From the NCBI GenBank assembly GCA_032622095.1, contig CP136063.1, forward strand, positions 74,131,980 through 74,195,979: a DNA stretch of 64,000 bases. Direction: 5' to 3'. The DNA is from Siphonodentalium dalli (lineage: Eukaryota > Mollusca > Scaphopoda > Gadilida > Siphonodentaliidae). A program made the translations under genes and the position numbers. Under the pieces are notes generated by a model, which had not been told where the DNA came from, did no database searches, and saw nothing but the letters and a program-made list of their open reading frames with translations. Positions 11,368-21,230 of this stretch are shown here, one piece after another; position 1 is the first letter of the stretch; the number at the start of each line of letters is the position of its first letter.

Positions 11368-12383
11368 AAAATGACATATATATCGAAAGACCTTCCGCGT
11401 AAGAAATGTTTAACTAATAAGTAATATAGGGCCACTTACAATAAAAAATAAACACATAATAGTGATGGAATATTTTAACAGAACACGATGTTTGAATAAG
11501 GGTGCACACGATTCTGATTGTTGTACTGGATTGACGACACAGAAGCCAAACTTAGCTGAGTACCTTACGGAACATTCCGGTTTCAGTTAAAACGTAAACA
11601 AACAGATGTTAGTCCCAATAAACAAGAATATTCTATGTGTAATTTAACATGAAAGTTAGATTATTATACACCATTATGACCATAAGATGTCACTCTTTCC
11701 GATATATATAGCATCAGGTATTATTTTTTGGGTAACATCAAGTAAAAGAGCGACCAATCCCGTCACCAAGTGTGGGCGTAAAGTCCGCTATAGAAAGGCT
11801 ATCAGGGCATTCTGGGACGTAAACACACAAGGCTCAAAATAATTATTTTTTTACTGACTGTCAAAATGACAGGCACCAAATGGATGGTGTTGGTCATTTC
11901 AAAATGGTGCATGTCAAATTTTCAGATGTACTGTATGAGACAGTATTTAAATTTCCAATCAACTTATTATTCGTCAATGATTTGCACATTTTAATGAGCG
12001 TCCAATTGCCACCTAGGAAAATCCCATGTTATTTTTGTTTTCAAAAGTTCAAAAACTTTACGTCGAATAATAAATACACATGCAATTCGACATAATTATA
12101 TTCACTATGAAATTAAAAAACTATTTTTACTTTCAATGTCTTATTTGGCCAGAAGTGGCTCCTTGGGCAGATATAGATAGTTTAATGAATTGCATTGGAC
12201 AAAATGTCCGACAGATACAGAAGTGCACTGGACATAAGCTATTTTTCGTCGGACAATGACCGTGACCGGCCACTTATTTTGAGCCTTGTAAACACAGCAT
12301 TTGTCTATCCCAATATCTTAGCTGGTTTACTACCAGCAGATTAGCAGACTGGTACTACCTGAACATATAGAGTAATATATGTA
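11368..12383. other. Flank of satellite element, no gene seen
   Basis: Unique-looking AT-rich DNA, then around 12.29-12.37 kb a block (CTATCCCAATATCTTAGCTG, CAGCAGATTAGCAGACTGG) that is the inverse of 8046-8110. A 71-aa open frame at 11880 shows no family signal. Confidence 0.4.
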
Positions 12384-12894
12384 GACTAGCCGATGAGCCC
12401 GACGTTGTCCGGGCTATTCAAAAACCAAATTTCAAGTCGATAGCTCTACCCAGCCCGACGATTTCAAGTCAAATTTCAAGTCGATAGCTCCACCCGTTTC
12501 CGAGATCTCGTCTGCGCATGCACGAAGCTGGCGTCGCACGGGCTCGGCGACCCGATAAAATTCGTATACGGGGCAAAATACATTCACATACCAAATTTCA
12601 AATCGATAGCTCCACCCGTTCCGAGATCTCGTCTGCGCATGCGCGAAGCTGGCGTCGCACGGGCTCGGCGTCCCGATAAAATTCGTATCCGGGGCAAGAT
12701 ACATTCACATACCAAATTTCAAGTAGATAGCTCCACCCGTTTCCGAGATCTCGTCTGCGCATGCGCTGCACGGGCGTCGCACGGGCGTCGCACGGGCTCG
12801 CCAATACGACAACGACCACCGCCTGGTCAAACTACACACACGTACCAAGTTTCGTCCCGATCGGTCGAGAATCGTAGATTTGTATTAATGACAA

Positions 12895-12927
<33 letters not shown>

Positions 12928-12947
12928 GGTCTTCAAAATATATATGA
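12384..12947 (+). repeat. GC-rich tandem-repeat element, unit 1
   Basis: The head is GACTAGCCGATGAGCCCGAC plus GTTGTCCGGGCT. Then come about three copies of a 122-bp repeat (CAAATTTCAAGTCGATAGCT, CCGAGATCTCGTCTGCGCAT, GCTGGCGTCGCACGGGCTCG, GGGGCAAGATACATTCACAT). The tail has GTATTAATGACAAACAGACA, a GACA run and GTCTTCAAAATATATATGA. Much higher GC than the surroundings. It abuts a second, longer unit head to tail. Confidence 0.8.
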
Positions 12948-13580
12948 GACTAGCCGATGAGCCCGACGTTGTCCGGGCTTTTCAAAAACCAAATTTCAAG
13001 TCGATAGCTCCACCCGTTTCCGAGATCTGGTCTGCGCATGCGCGAAGCTGGCGTCGCACGGGCTCGGCGACCCGATAAAATTCGTATCCGGGGCAAGATA
13101 CATTCACATACCAAATTTCAAGTCGATAGCTCCACCCGTTTCCGAGATCTCGTCTGCGCATGCGCGAAGCTGGCGTCGCACGGGCTCGGCGACCCGATAA
13201 AATTTGTATCCGGGGCAAGATACATTCACATACCAAATTTCAAGTCGATAGCTCCACCCGGTTCCGAGATCTCGTCTGCGCATGCGCGAAGCTGGCGTCG
13301 CACGGGCTCGACGACCCGATAAAATTCGTATTCGGGGCAAGATACATTCACATACCAAATTTCAAGTCGATAGCTCCACCCGTTTCCGAGATCTCGTCTG
13401 CGCATGCGCTGCACGGGCGTCGCACGGGCTCGCCAATACGACAACGACCACCGCCTGGTCAAACTACACACACGTACCAAGTTTCGTCCCGATCGGTCGA
13501 GAATCGTAGAGATTTGTATTAATGACAAACAAACATACAAACAAACATACAGACAGAGGTCTTCAAAATATATATGAGAT
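12948..13580 (+). repeat. GC-rich tandem-repeat element, unit 2
   Basis: Same head, 122-bp core and tail as the unit before it, but with four core copies. GCATGCGCGAAGCTGG recurs at exact 122-bp steps near 13036, 13158 and 13280. The junction of the two units is precise (tail ATATATGA directly followed by GACTAGCC). Open frames of up to 120 aa on both strands come only from the repeat. Confidence 0.8.
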
Positions 13581-14389
13581 TAACTCAAGCAATCAACACT
13601 GGATTTTATTTTTGACAACTGGGTTTACATTATCAGTACAAATCGGGATAGCCTCATAGCAACATGTTTTAATTGGCAAGGTAATTGTGACATAACCAGA
13701 AAGAATCAAACATGTGGCTTTTAGCAATGTCCACTTTGATATCTGTCAGAATAAGGCAATAACTATTAAGGTTTGTATCTTTGAAAAGGGTAATTTTTCC
13801 ATAAAATGGATCACTAGTGGTCGACGTTGGCAAATAAAATCATTTTTGGTAACATTCCTTTAAAGGATTACAATGCTCATGAAACAACAAAACTCTATCA
13901 GAAAGCCACCCCTATTGTGATCACAATAATCCAAGTCCGATAAAAATCGCGTAATAAATAAGCCGAGAAATAAATAAATAATACCGCCACCGGTTGTCGG
14001 CTATCTCCGTCGCAAAACCTCGCATGACGTCAAGCGAGGTAAACTAATTAAAAACACGGAATCAGAGTCGGAGTTAATTGTGTCTACCTATATGACGATG
14101 GAAAATCCGGAATAGACATCAGCGCGTGAACGTGATGGAATTACTGTGGGGCATATCAATAGCATTGTGTACACATGGTTAATTTTCATCGCGCGGTGAG
14201 TTATATTCACTTGTGATTTGTCTTAAGCGCTGTTTGAAAAGTTATTGTTTTGACAAAAAAAACTATAGAAGGCCGATTGAGCGGGGTATGTAACACTTTC
14301 GTGTCAAAAATAAAGCTTATAAAACACGAGCAGGCATGTGAACTCTATTCGGGCGCGTGTTCACGATGTTGTTTTAATTTTCCGTATAT
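13581..14389. other. No gene seen, upstream of THAP exon
   Basis: AT-rich DNA without an identified repeat. About 13.97-14.1 kb has CGCATGACGTCAAGCGAGG, a CRE-like word, about 350 bp upstream of the THAP start. That would suit a promoter, but I cannot support more. Confidence 0.3.
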
Positions 14390-14596
14390 ATGCCCCGAGT
14401 GTCCCGTACTTACAATCATTCATTCGTAACAATGCCATATACATGCAGTGTTTTCGGCTGTGGTCGGTCTAGTGACTCTCAGTTAGGTATAATGCTGTAT
14501 TCATTTCTAAACGATGTTCGTTTACGTGCCATTTGGCGGGATTTCTGTGGGAAACCCGTTGCGCAAAATCATAAACCGATTACGTATACCAAATAA
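14390..14596 (+). CDS. THAP-type zinc-finger N-terminal half (single exon or relic)
   Basis: The frame from 14432 reads MPYTCSVFGCGRSSDSQLGI, then MLYSFLNDVRLRAIWRDFCG. This has the first half of a THAP domain: C-x4-C close to the start, the F-P/L-N-D segment and an invariant W. The second metal pair (C-x2-H) and the AVPTAF-like end are missing; the frame stops after KPITYTK. A GTATAC donor-like site lies in the codons before the stop, so an intron could separate the halves, but no matching second exon was found. THAP domains bind DNA and occur in host factors and P-element-like transposases. It sits inside an ANO8 intron on the other strand. Confidence 0.5.
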   Translation: MPRVSRTYNHSFVTMPYTCSVFGCGRSSDSQLGIMLYSFLNDVRLRAIWRDFCGKPVAQNHKPITYTK

Positions 14597-14941
14597 AGAG
14601 CGTTTAATTTGACAAGTCAGTCATGGTTACTTTTACATACAATTGCAGTTAAAGTGGAGAGTATGTTGAATAATTCACGATAGCAACTATTCTAAGTCGA
14701 TTCCCAATTTCCTTCACCATGGCTCAATAAAGAGCGTTCCATGTTAAGAGTTTTCCTAATATGGTACGAATAAAAAGAGTTTAATAAAGCGGAAATTGCT
14801 ATGACTTGGAAGGATATATAAAGCATGCATATCGGAAGTTCGTGTACATTTATTGACCTGTATTGGTGTAATCAGTAAAAAATCACGACGACAACTGTTC
14901 TAAGTCCATTCCCTTTACCTTGACGCAATAAAGAGCGTTCA
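14592..14941 (+). repeat. Repeated AATAAAGAGCGTT motif, local tandem duplication
   Basis: AATAAAGAGCGTT occurs at 14592-14604 (overlapping the THAP stop), 14726-14738 and 14927-14939, with a variant near 14961 and an inverted copy near 15.41 kb. The last two direct copies lie in a roughly 200-bp duplication (CTRTTCTAAGTCSATTCCC precedes both). AATAAA is a polyadenylation signal sequence, but the repetition suggests element structure. Confidence 0.5.
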
Positions 14942-16126
14942 CTATTACGATATATTGCGAATAAAGAACGCTTGTATATGTGCTATATTAAACCGGATTA
15001 TTATCCCTCCTTCAAAAAGTGTTATATATGATTGGATGTTTATACGAACCACGGCGAACATTTATATATTTTATAACCCTATTGTTATGCGTAATTGACA
15101 CATAGAGGTCGATTTATGACCTGGATATTCAATAGACCGCATCGCTAGAGTGCTAATTTTATAGGCCAATAACCATGCATAGATGCAGTGAATTTCCATC
15201 AGTGACAGTCTGCTAGATTGTTTTGGGGTGGGGGAAGCAATATTCCGAAATATATATAAACACCATATTGCCCAAATATATACATGATTCATAACCAAGG
15301 AAAAATGAACTTATCATATCATATTGGTAATGAATGACTTGATTATAATTGATTAAATCCGACAGCAATAAACCAATTTTGTGTTGTTTTACCGCGTTAC
15401 GATAAATTAAAACGAAACGCTCTTTATTGACACACGACTAATGGCATCTGGAAATTGGAATGTTTACGAGATGATAATTGCCTAATAACTGTGCAAGTCT
15501 TCGCGTATATATGCAATCTATGCAATATGCAATATAATATAACTTGGACTATTCCGGTAACGAAAAAATATATATAAACACGAGTACGCGTTTATATAGA
15601 TAAATGCGCGCAAAACTGAATAATATACGGGCATGGCTTTATAGTAACAACACATCGCGATACATATAATAATAGTAATAATAACACGATAAAGACAATT
15701 TAATTACGAGAAAGGCGATGTTTTCGGCGAAGTTTTGCATTCGCAGTGTGATAACGCGACAATCTTCAAAGGCCGCGATCGACTACATGCAAACTTAAAA
15801 TACCGCCGTCGCGTATCTATGCGTTGTCAATGAGTTACCACGCGATCGATCACGTGCTATGCTTCTGTTTACATGTGACAATCACGTGATCGGTCTACAA
15901 CAAAATCTTCGGCTAACTTCGGAATTTTTTTTAATCGTTATAAAAATAACGATTGGCGGCCGAATATTAGATTATATGCGCCCAATGGACATTTTATATA
16001 TATATTATCGGTATATTGAAAGAAAATAATATTGTTTTTTCAGGACCGTATTCCTTTAATTGGTTGTATTTAGTGGGGAATACACAGGCGATGTAGACAT
16101 TAATCTGTTTCAATGAATGTGTCAGT
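14942..16126. other. No gene seen
   Basis: AT-rich DNA with CG-containing words (CGCGATCGATCACGTG, AATCACGTGATCGG) near 15.84-15.89 kb and a short palindrome TCGTTATAAAAATAACGA at 15.94 kb. The open frames here lack family signals. Confidence 0.35.
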
Positions 16127-16539
16127 CAAGCCTGAGTTTAGTGTGTCTGTCATTTGCATGAGGTTCCCAGAGGGTGAATTTTATGATGCTACCCCGCACA
16201 GCAGGTTAGCATCATCAAATTCACCCTCTGGGGACCTCTATCTATAGTCTCAAATTAACATTGTTTTTAGTTAATTTTTCATTTCTGGAAAGTTTCTATA
16301 TCCCCTAATTTGCAGAAGATAACTTGCATAATCTTGGTGACTAATGGGTGAAAATCACCAACAACAACTGGGGAACTTCAATATGAACCTAGGTCTCCCA
16401 TAGCAATTGAGGCCTAAGCAGAATGTGGTCCCCAGAGGGTGAATTTGGTTACGCTAGCCGGCATAGCGGGCTAGCATCACTAAATTCACCTTCTGGGGAC
16501 CTCATTCTACAAATGTCAGATACACTTAACCCAGACTTG
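16127..16539. mobile_element. Family E (hAT-like) element, copy E2, with 8-bp target duplication
   Basis: 413 bp, from CAAGCCTGAGTTTAGTGTGT to CAGACTTG, flanked by perfect 8-bp direct repeats GTGTCAGT (16119-16126 and 16540-16547). Inside are two palindromic blocks of CCCAGAGGGTGAATTTDRTG around GC-rich centres. An 8-bp duplication with a CA...TG-type TIR fits the hAT superfamily. Non-autonomous. Confidence 0.85.
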
Positions 16540-16632
16540 GTGTCAGTACAGAGGGGAAATGTGGGCTAGGGGGAAAGGGATCATACAGAGACCCACTACT
16601 CTCTAGCAGAAACCCTGTCTATATACTGAACT

Positions 16633-17052
16633 TTAACCCTTTACCCAACAAAACGGCCAAAAACGCCCAAATAAAGCTTCAACAGCCTAAAATATCTTCG
16701 GTCTGTCTCAATAACACCATACAAATATGGATATCATTGGAACCGGTTCATTGACCACATTGTGATGGTTACAGTTATGCCCTGTGCCAATGCATTCTCT
16801 TATATATGCGAGTCGACCAAGTGGTCGCCTCGCATATATAAGAGAATGCATTGGCCTAAAAACTATTTTATAATTTTTTCTTACATTTTTTAACAATTTT
16901 TCTAATATTTTTCTACATTCTTTGACAATTTTATCATTTTTAATATGTGTTAAGCCAATGCATTCTCTTATATATGCGAGGCGACCTATGGTCGACTTGC
17001 ATATATAAGAGAATGCATTGGCACAGGGCCGTTTTGTTGGGTAAAGGGTTAA
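16633..17052. mobile_element. Family A MITE, copy A3, next to ANO8 splice donor
   Basis: TIRs are TTAACCCTTTACCCAACA and complement. Modules lie at 16786-16855 (one extra base in the loop, ACCAAGTGGTCG) and 16954-17022. Its right TTAA ends 13 bp inside the intron from the donor of the TM6 exon, so in the pre-mRNA the element begins almost immediately after the 5' splice site. Confidence 0.85.
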
Positions 17053-17065
17053 AATTCTCACTCAC

Positions 17066-17443
17066 TTTTCTCATTGCACCCTCTGACTCGGCTTGTGTGA
17101 GCACTGGAACACCGCTAAAACTTGTCGGCTTACGCGACAGAAATTCTGTCCCACTCTCACTACCAGTTGGGCTAGGTTTCTCACTGGTTGGGCTAGGTTT
17201 CTCGTTGGTTGGGCTAGAATTTTCGCTCGTAGGAGTAACATCCTCTGAGGTTGGATCACTATCGGATTGGTCCTCAGATTTTCCAGATTCTTTCCTCAGA
17301 CACCTTTCTATGCAACTTGGGGACATATCGGCTGTCATTTTGTATCCATATTTGAAGAGCTTTGCCTTCCAGAATATATAAGGAAAGAAAGCCTCCTTTA
17401 TGTTCCCAACTATCTGTCTTGTTATGAGCAGGGCAGCCAATTG
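17066..17443 (-). CDS. ANO8: Anoctamin-8, exon with TM6 and disordered TM6-TM7 insertion
   Basis: 378 bp, 126 codons, phase 0/0; acceptor TTTTTCAG, donor GTGAGT (17065-17060). It starts QLAALLITRQIVGNIKEAFF, which is TM6 with the calcium-site glutamate (N-I-K-E), then a basic stretch KAKLFKYGYKMTADMSP. A low-complexity acidic S/T/P-rich segment follows, with near repeats of SPTSEKP (SPTNEKP, SPTSEKP, SPTGSES). The end is VPVLTQAESEGAMRK, which leads into YEDTYEDFLE of the next exon. A long disordered insertion ending in LTQAE at this place distinguishes ANO8 from other anoctamins, and it is the main reason for the ANO8 call. Confidence 0.95.
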
Positions 17444-17563
17444 CTGAAAAATAAAGTAATTAATGCCATACATATACATAGTATTAGAATATTTTGTTAC
17501 ACTTCTTTCTCGACAAAACAGCTATAGCATAATGATATGTTAATAAAAGGTCGCAGACCACAT

Positions 17564-18308
17564 GTCCCCCGACTCGAGTGGTAAACTTCATGATTGGATT
17601 TGTTAGAAGGATACTATTTGCAACAATGTTATACAGTATATAGATGTTGCAAACCACCGCAAAATTTCTTGGACAAAACAACCCGATGAACATACGCATG
17701 CAAACGCGAAAAAAATGATATTTTTGTATTAGCTATATAGATGTTGCAAATCACCAACATGTTAGGAACAATATCCCAGAGTTTCAAATCTCTACATTTA
17801 AAACTGTAGGAGGAGTTGATTACACCATGAAGGTACCCAATCTCATCCAAAAGGCAAAAATGTTCCAAATTTTCTAAGTCGAAAACCCCCCAAAAATATG
17901 GAAAAAATGAAATTTTTTATTAGCTATATAGATGTTGCAAATCACCAACATGTTAGGAACAATATCCCAGAGTTTCAAATCTCTACATTTAAAACTGTAG
18001 GAGGAGTTGATTACACCATGAAGGTACCCAATCTCATCCAAAAGGCAAAAATGTTCCAAATTTTCTAAGTCGAAAACCCCCCAAAAATATGGAAAAAATG
18101 ATATTTTTGATTAGCTTTATAGATGTTGCAAATCACCAACATGTTAGGAACAATATCCCAGAGTTTCAAATCTCTACGTTTAAAACTGTAGGAGGAGTTG
18201 ATTACACCATGAAGGTACCCAATCTCGGACGCACGGACACACGGACGCACGGACGCACGGACGGACGAGGGTCATTTCTATAGTCCTCCGACGGAAACGT
18301 CGGGGGAC
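17564..18308. repeat. Element with GTCCCCCGAC termini and 191-bp tandem repeats
   Basis: The ends are GTCCCCCGAC (17564) and GTCGGGGGAC (to 18308). Inside are about 3.3 copies of a 191-bp unit: CAAATCACCAACATGTTAGG recurs at exact 191-bp steps from about 17748. The last copy runs into a CACGGACGGACG tail just before the right end. The open frames of about 61-79 aa on the minus strand are copies of the same unit, not genes. Confidence 0.8.
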
Positions 18309-18324
18309 AAAAATACCTTATCCG

Positions 18325-18990
18325 AGTTAACATCCACAAATTACTATTTCTTCGGCATTGGATTTAACCCTTTCAGTGCCAGGTCCGATTTTTTTTATCA
18401 AACCCATATACCCTGTGCCAATGCATTCTCTTATATATGCGAGTCGACCATAGATCGCCTCGCATATATAAGAGACTGCATTGGCCTAACAAATTTCATT
18501 ATTTGTTATTATTTTTTAACAATTTTAATAATTCTTTCTTATATTCTTTAACAGACTTATTTTGTAGGTTTAGTGCCAGGGAACCTTACGTTTTTCATGG
18601 GCATCAAAATTATTACTATGAATACTTGGTGATAGTTTTGAGTTATAACATGCCCCTAAGGTTTTATCCAGTTTGTTTTAAAATTTGCTATAGCATGCTT
18701 AAGCATACCCAAAAAAAATTCAACCCAAAAAAATCTTAATTTTTTTAAATTTTTTTAGGGCCGATTTTACAGACCGTAAATTAGGGCAGATGAGATCGGC
18801 CCCTGGCACTGAAAGGGTTAAACATAATTGATTTGAGTTGATGAACCCACCCTTCAAATCTCAGGGCTATTTGATTTTTATTTATGAAATCTACTTATTT
18901 TGACTTGTTCATTCATCCTCATAATTCATATATTGCTATCAAATTGCAATCAGGGTGAATATTCAGCTAGCTTTTGATTTGATGTTGTGT
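18325..18990. repeat. Family M dispersed repeat, interrupted by B2
   Basis: Left part: AAATTACTATTTCTTCGGC; right part: GAACCCACCCTTCAAATCTC and TTTGATTTTTATTTATGAAA. Uninterrupted copies at 45430-46000 and 59570-60080 join these with only CTAAACAAATATCTGATTCG-type sequence between, showing where B2 inserted. Confidence 0.65.
18364..18821. mobile_element. Family B MITE, copy B2
   Basis: TTAACCCTTTCAGTGCCAGG at the left and the complement at 18821. One hairpin module at 18417-18485 has two stem changes (TAGATCG, GAGACTGC). Longer unique interior than B1, with TTTTTTCTTAATTTTTTTAA-like runs and GAGATCGGCCCCTGGCAC before the right TIR. Confidence 0.8.
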
Positions 18991-19215
18991 TGTAAGATGA
19001 ACATGTAAACAGATTCACTTCATCTTCAATTTGTCTAATTAATTTAAATTGAATTTGAAAATGAATGAAAATTCCGTATTATAGATTGATCATTTCAAGA
19101 ATCTTGAAAAACACACTAGCCAAAGAAATAATAGACGCATAAAGCAACTTTCTTTAAGCAAGAGTCACCTGTAAAATTATCTTTCCGATATGCAGTCACC
19201 TACGCTAAATTTCCT

Positions 19216-19738
19216 TTAACCCTTTACCCAACAGAAGGGCCCTGTGCCAATGCATTCTCTTATATATGCGAGTCGACCATAGGTCGCCTCGCATATATAA
19301 GAGAATGCATTGGCTTAACACATTAAAAATTATAAAATTGTTAAAGATTCTAAGAAAAAATGGTAAAAAGTGTTAAAAAAAAGATTTTTTTAGGCCAATG
19401 CATTCTCTTATATATGCGAGGCGACCTATGGTCGACTCGCATATATAAGAGAATGCATTGGCACAGGGTATAACTGTAACTATCACAATGTGGTCAAGGA
19501 GCCGGTTCCAATGATATCCATGTTTGTATGGTTCTATTGACTCGCGACCTATGGTCGACTCGCATATATAAGAGAATGCATTGGCACAGGGTATAACTGT
19601 AACTATCACAATGTGGTCAAGGAGCCGGTTCCAATGATATCCATGTTTGTATGGTTCTATTGAGACAGACCGAAGATATTTTAGACTGTTGAAGCTTTAT
19701 TTGGCCGGTTTTGGCCGTTCTGTTGGGTAAAGGGTTAA
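19216..19738. mobile_element. Family A MITE, copy A4, with internal duplication
   Basis: TIRs at 19216 and 19738 (TTAACCCTTTACCCAACA type). Modules at 19246-19314 and 19394-19462. A roughly 120-bp segment running from half a module (CGACCTATGGTCGACTCGC) to GTATGGTTCTATTG is repeated in tandem, leaving an extra half hairpin near 19547-19589. Confidence 0.85.
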
Positions 19739-19862
19739 GCGTGGCACCGGGATTGGTTGTCCAATGTTTACAGAAGACATCATTTACACATGTGTACCAT
19801 CGCCAGCCGCAACACAATTTTCATTCAATAATTGGATGAAAGTCAAATTTCACCCAAGCATG

Positions 19863-20130
19863 ATATTAGTGTGCCTGTCATTTGCAGAATGAGGTCGCCA
19901 GAGGGTGAACAGGAGGCTAGAATCACTAAACTCTGGGGACCTCAGTCTGCTTTGGCCTCATCTTCTCTGGAAAGTTTCTTTATTATCAAATTTCTATAGA
20001 AACTTATTCACATAGATTCTATTTTTTTTAGTTTAGTTTCTCTATATCCCCAAATTGGCAAACAACACATTGCATAATCGAGGTTCCCAATGGGTGTACA
20101 TCACAATATTCACCATTTGGGAACCTCAAT
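19863..20130. mobile_element. Family E remnant, copy E3
   Basis: TAGTGTGCCTGTCATTTGCA, then a shortened palindrome (GGTCGCCAGAGGGTGAA to CTCTGGGGACCTCAG). After it come GTTTAGTTTCTCTATATCCC and the paired TTCCCAATGGGTGTACATCA / CACCATTTGGGAACCTCAAT. Both termini are decayed. Confidence 0.6.
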
Positions 20131-20558
20131 CTTTTACTATGTCTCCAATTCAATTCTTTATTCTCATGACCTATAATACATAGGTATCGAGATAACATTT
20201 GTACACTATTTACATATATCATGGTACATATATAAGCATATTATACACATTATTATAAATAAATATAAATAAACACATTATAAATAAATATCAATAAACA
20301 CATTATAAATAAATATAATAGCACTATCATTGCTATATATGTATAACATTATTCATTAATAGTAATAATATATTTAGAAGTGATGATAGCCGATGATAAT
20401 TGCATTCAAATTAAAAAAGAGTTCAACAGTCGACCATACTATCTAATGGGAAGTGTATGAGAAATCATTCTTTGTCAGTTCTAATTTAATCGATTCAAAG
20501 CTCTCTTAGGTAAACTGACTTTCACTTGACTTCCCAGGAATATAAAAATGACAGTTAC

Positions 20559-20633
20559 CTGCTTGAGACGATCCATATCTTGCAAATAAAATGCGATGTA
20601 GAAGAGGGACAGGAATGAGTTGACAAACTGAAA
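20559..20633 (-). CDS. ANO8: Anoctamin-8, exon with TM5
   Basis: 75 bp, 25 codons, phase 0/0; acceptor CTTTCAG, donor GTAACT (20558-20553). The peptide FQFVNSFLSLFYIAFYLQDM plus DRLKQ is the classic anoctamin TM5 motif (F-Q-F-V-N-S-x-L-S-L-F-Y-I) and is almost the ANO8 sequence. It joins LILKLVL of the preceding exon and QLAALLITRQ of the next. It is too short for routine ORF listing. Confidence 0.95.
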
Positions 20634-20727
20634 CTGAAAGCAAATATATATTAGTTGCAATAAAACAACATGATCAATCCAATCTAAAGTTATGACTTTA
20701 GAATTTTGAATTTTTATTATAATTATT

Positions 20728-21085
20728 AACTAGAGGTGGGCTGTCCCAATAGGACTAAGGATACCCCCATGGCAGCCAGTGTTGGTCTCTGTGCTAAGTT
20801 TTAAAAAAATTTATCCGAAAATGGGACAAAATTCTGCATGTTGCTGCATGTTGAGAAAATTGTTAAGTCGAAAAAGAGGGATAACTCCACAAAATAAAGT
20901 CTGATGAACCTCATAATCGCAGGTTCCCGTGGTACTAAATATCTGTGCCAAGTTAAAAAAAAATTTGATGAATAATGTAGGAACAAAAGCTCAGACAAAG
21001 TTGCCTCTATGGATGGACAGACGCATCGAAGGATGCACCGATGGACATAACCATAACTCGTTACGGGGGTATAATAACTGGATAC
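20728..21085. repeat. Mollusc-type element with GGACAGACG tail
   Basis: It starts near ACTAGAGGTGGGCTGTCCC, with ATACCCCCATGGCAGCCAG. It ends with GGATGGACAGACGCATCGAA and GTTACGGGGGTATAATAACT. The layout (head, roughly 300 bp, GGACAGACG tail, GGGGGTATAAT end) matches the one at 31.2-31.8 kb. Non-coding. Confidence 0.5.
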
Positions 21086-21230
21086 TTGTTTCATTATCTG
21101 TCTTGTTGCTGAGTGCAGAGGCAGAATGTAACATTGTTTGCTATATACCCTTGCCAAGTATACAGGGCACAAAATTTGGGATGAATGGATTCTTTGTTCG
21201 CTTCCCGTTCAAGCAATTCTGTCTGTTGGG

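Larger units (their letters stand above)
5583..17065 (-). other. 11.5-kb ANO8 intron
   Basis: This is the largest intron of the gene and is almost wholly repeats: E1, F0, the 2.9-kb satellite element, two GC-rich tandem units, E2 and A3. A THAP-domain exon lies on the opposite strand at 14.4 kb. Sequence around 5.8-6.0, 8.0-8.46 and 11.4-12.37 kb is partly related: GGGCGTAAAGTC with TATAGAA, and CCAGTCTGCTGG / CCAGCAGATTAGCAGACTGG. The 8.0-8.46 and 11.4-12.37 kb stretches are inverted to each other and flank the satellite. Confidence 0.75.
17444..20558 (-). other. ANO8 intron (3.1 kb) filled with repeats
   Basis: Holds the GTCCCCCGAC element, the B2-interrupted family M copy, A4 and E3, listed separately. 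About 20.2-20.5 kb is simple AT-rich DNA with an AAATATAAATAAACACATTAT tandem. Confidence 0.6.

Noticed and set aside
12432-13540. Arginine-rich frames of 75-120 aa at 12.4-13.5 kb
   Set aside because: Products of the 122-bp GC-rich tandem repeat; the same text appears at 122-bp steps and on both strands.
17629-18250. Three frames with HGVINSSYSFKCRDLKLWDI as tandem genes
   Set aside because: One 191-bp tandem unit translated three times; the repeat is bounded by GTCCCCCGAC ends.
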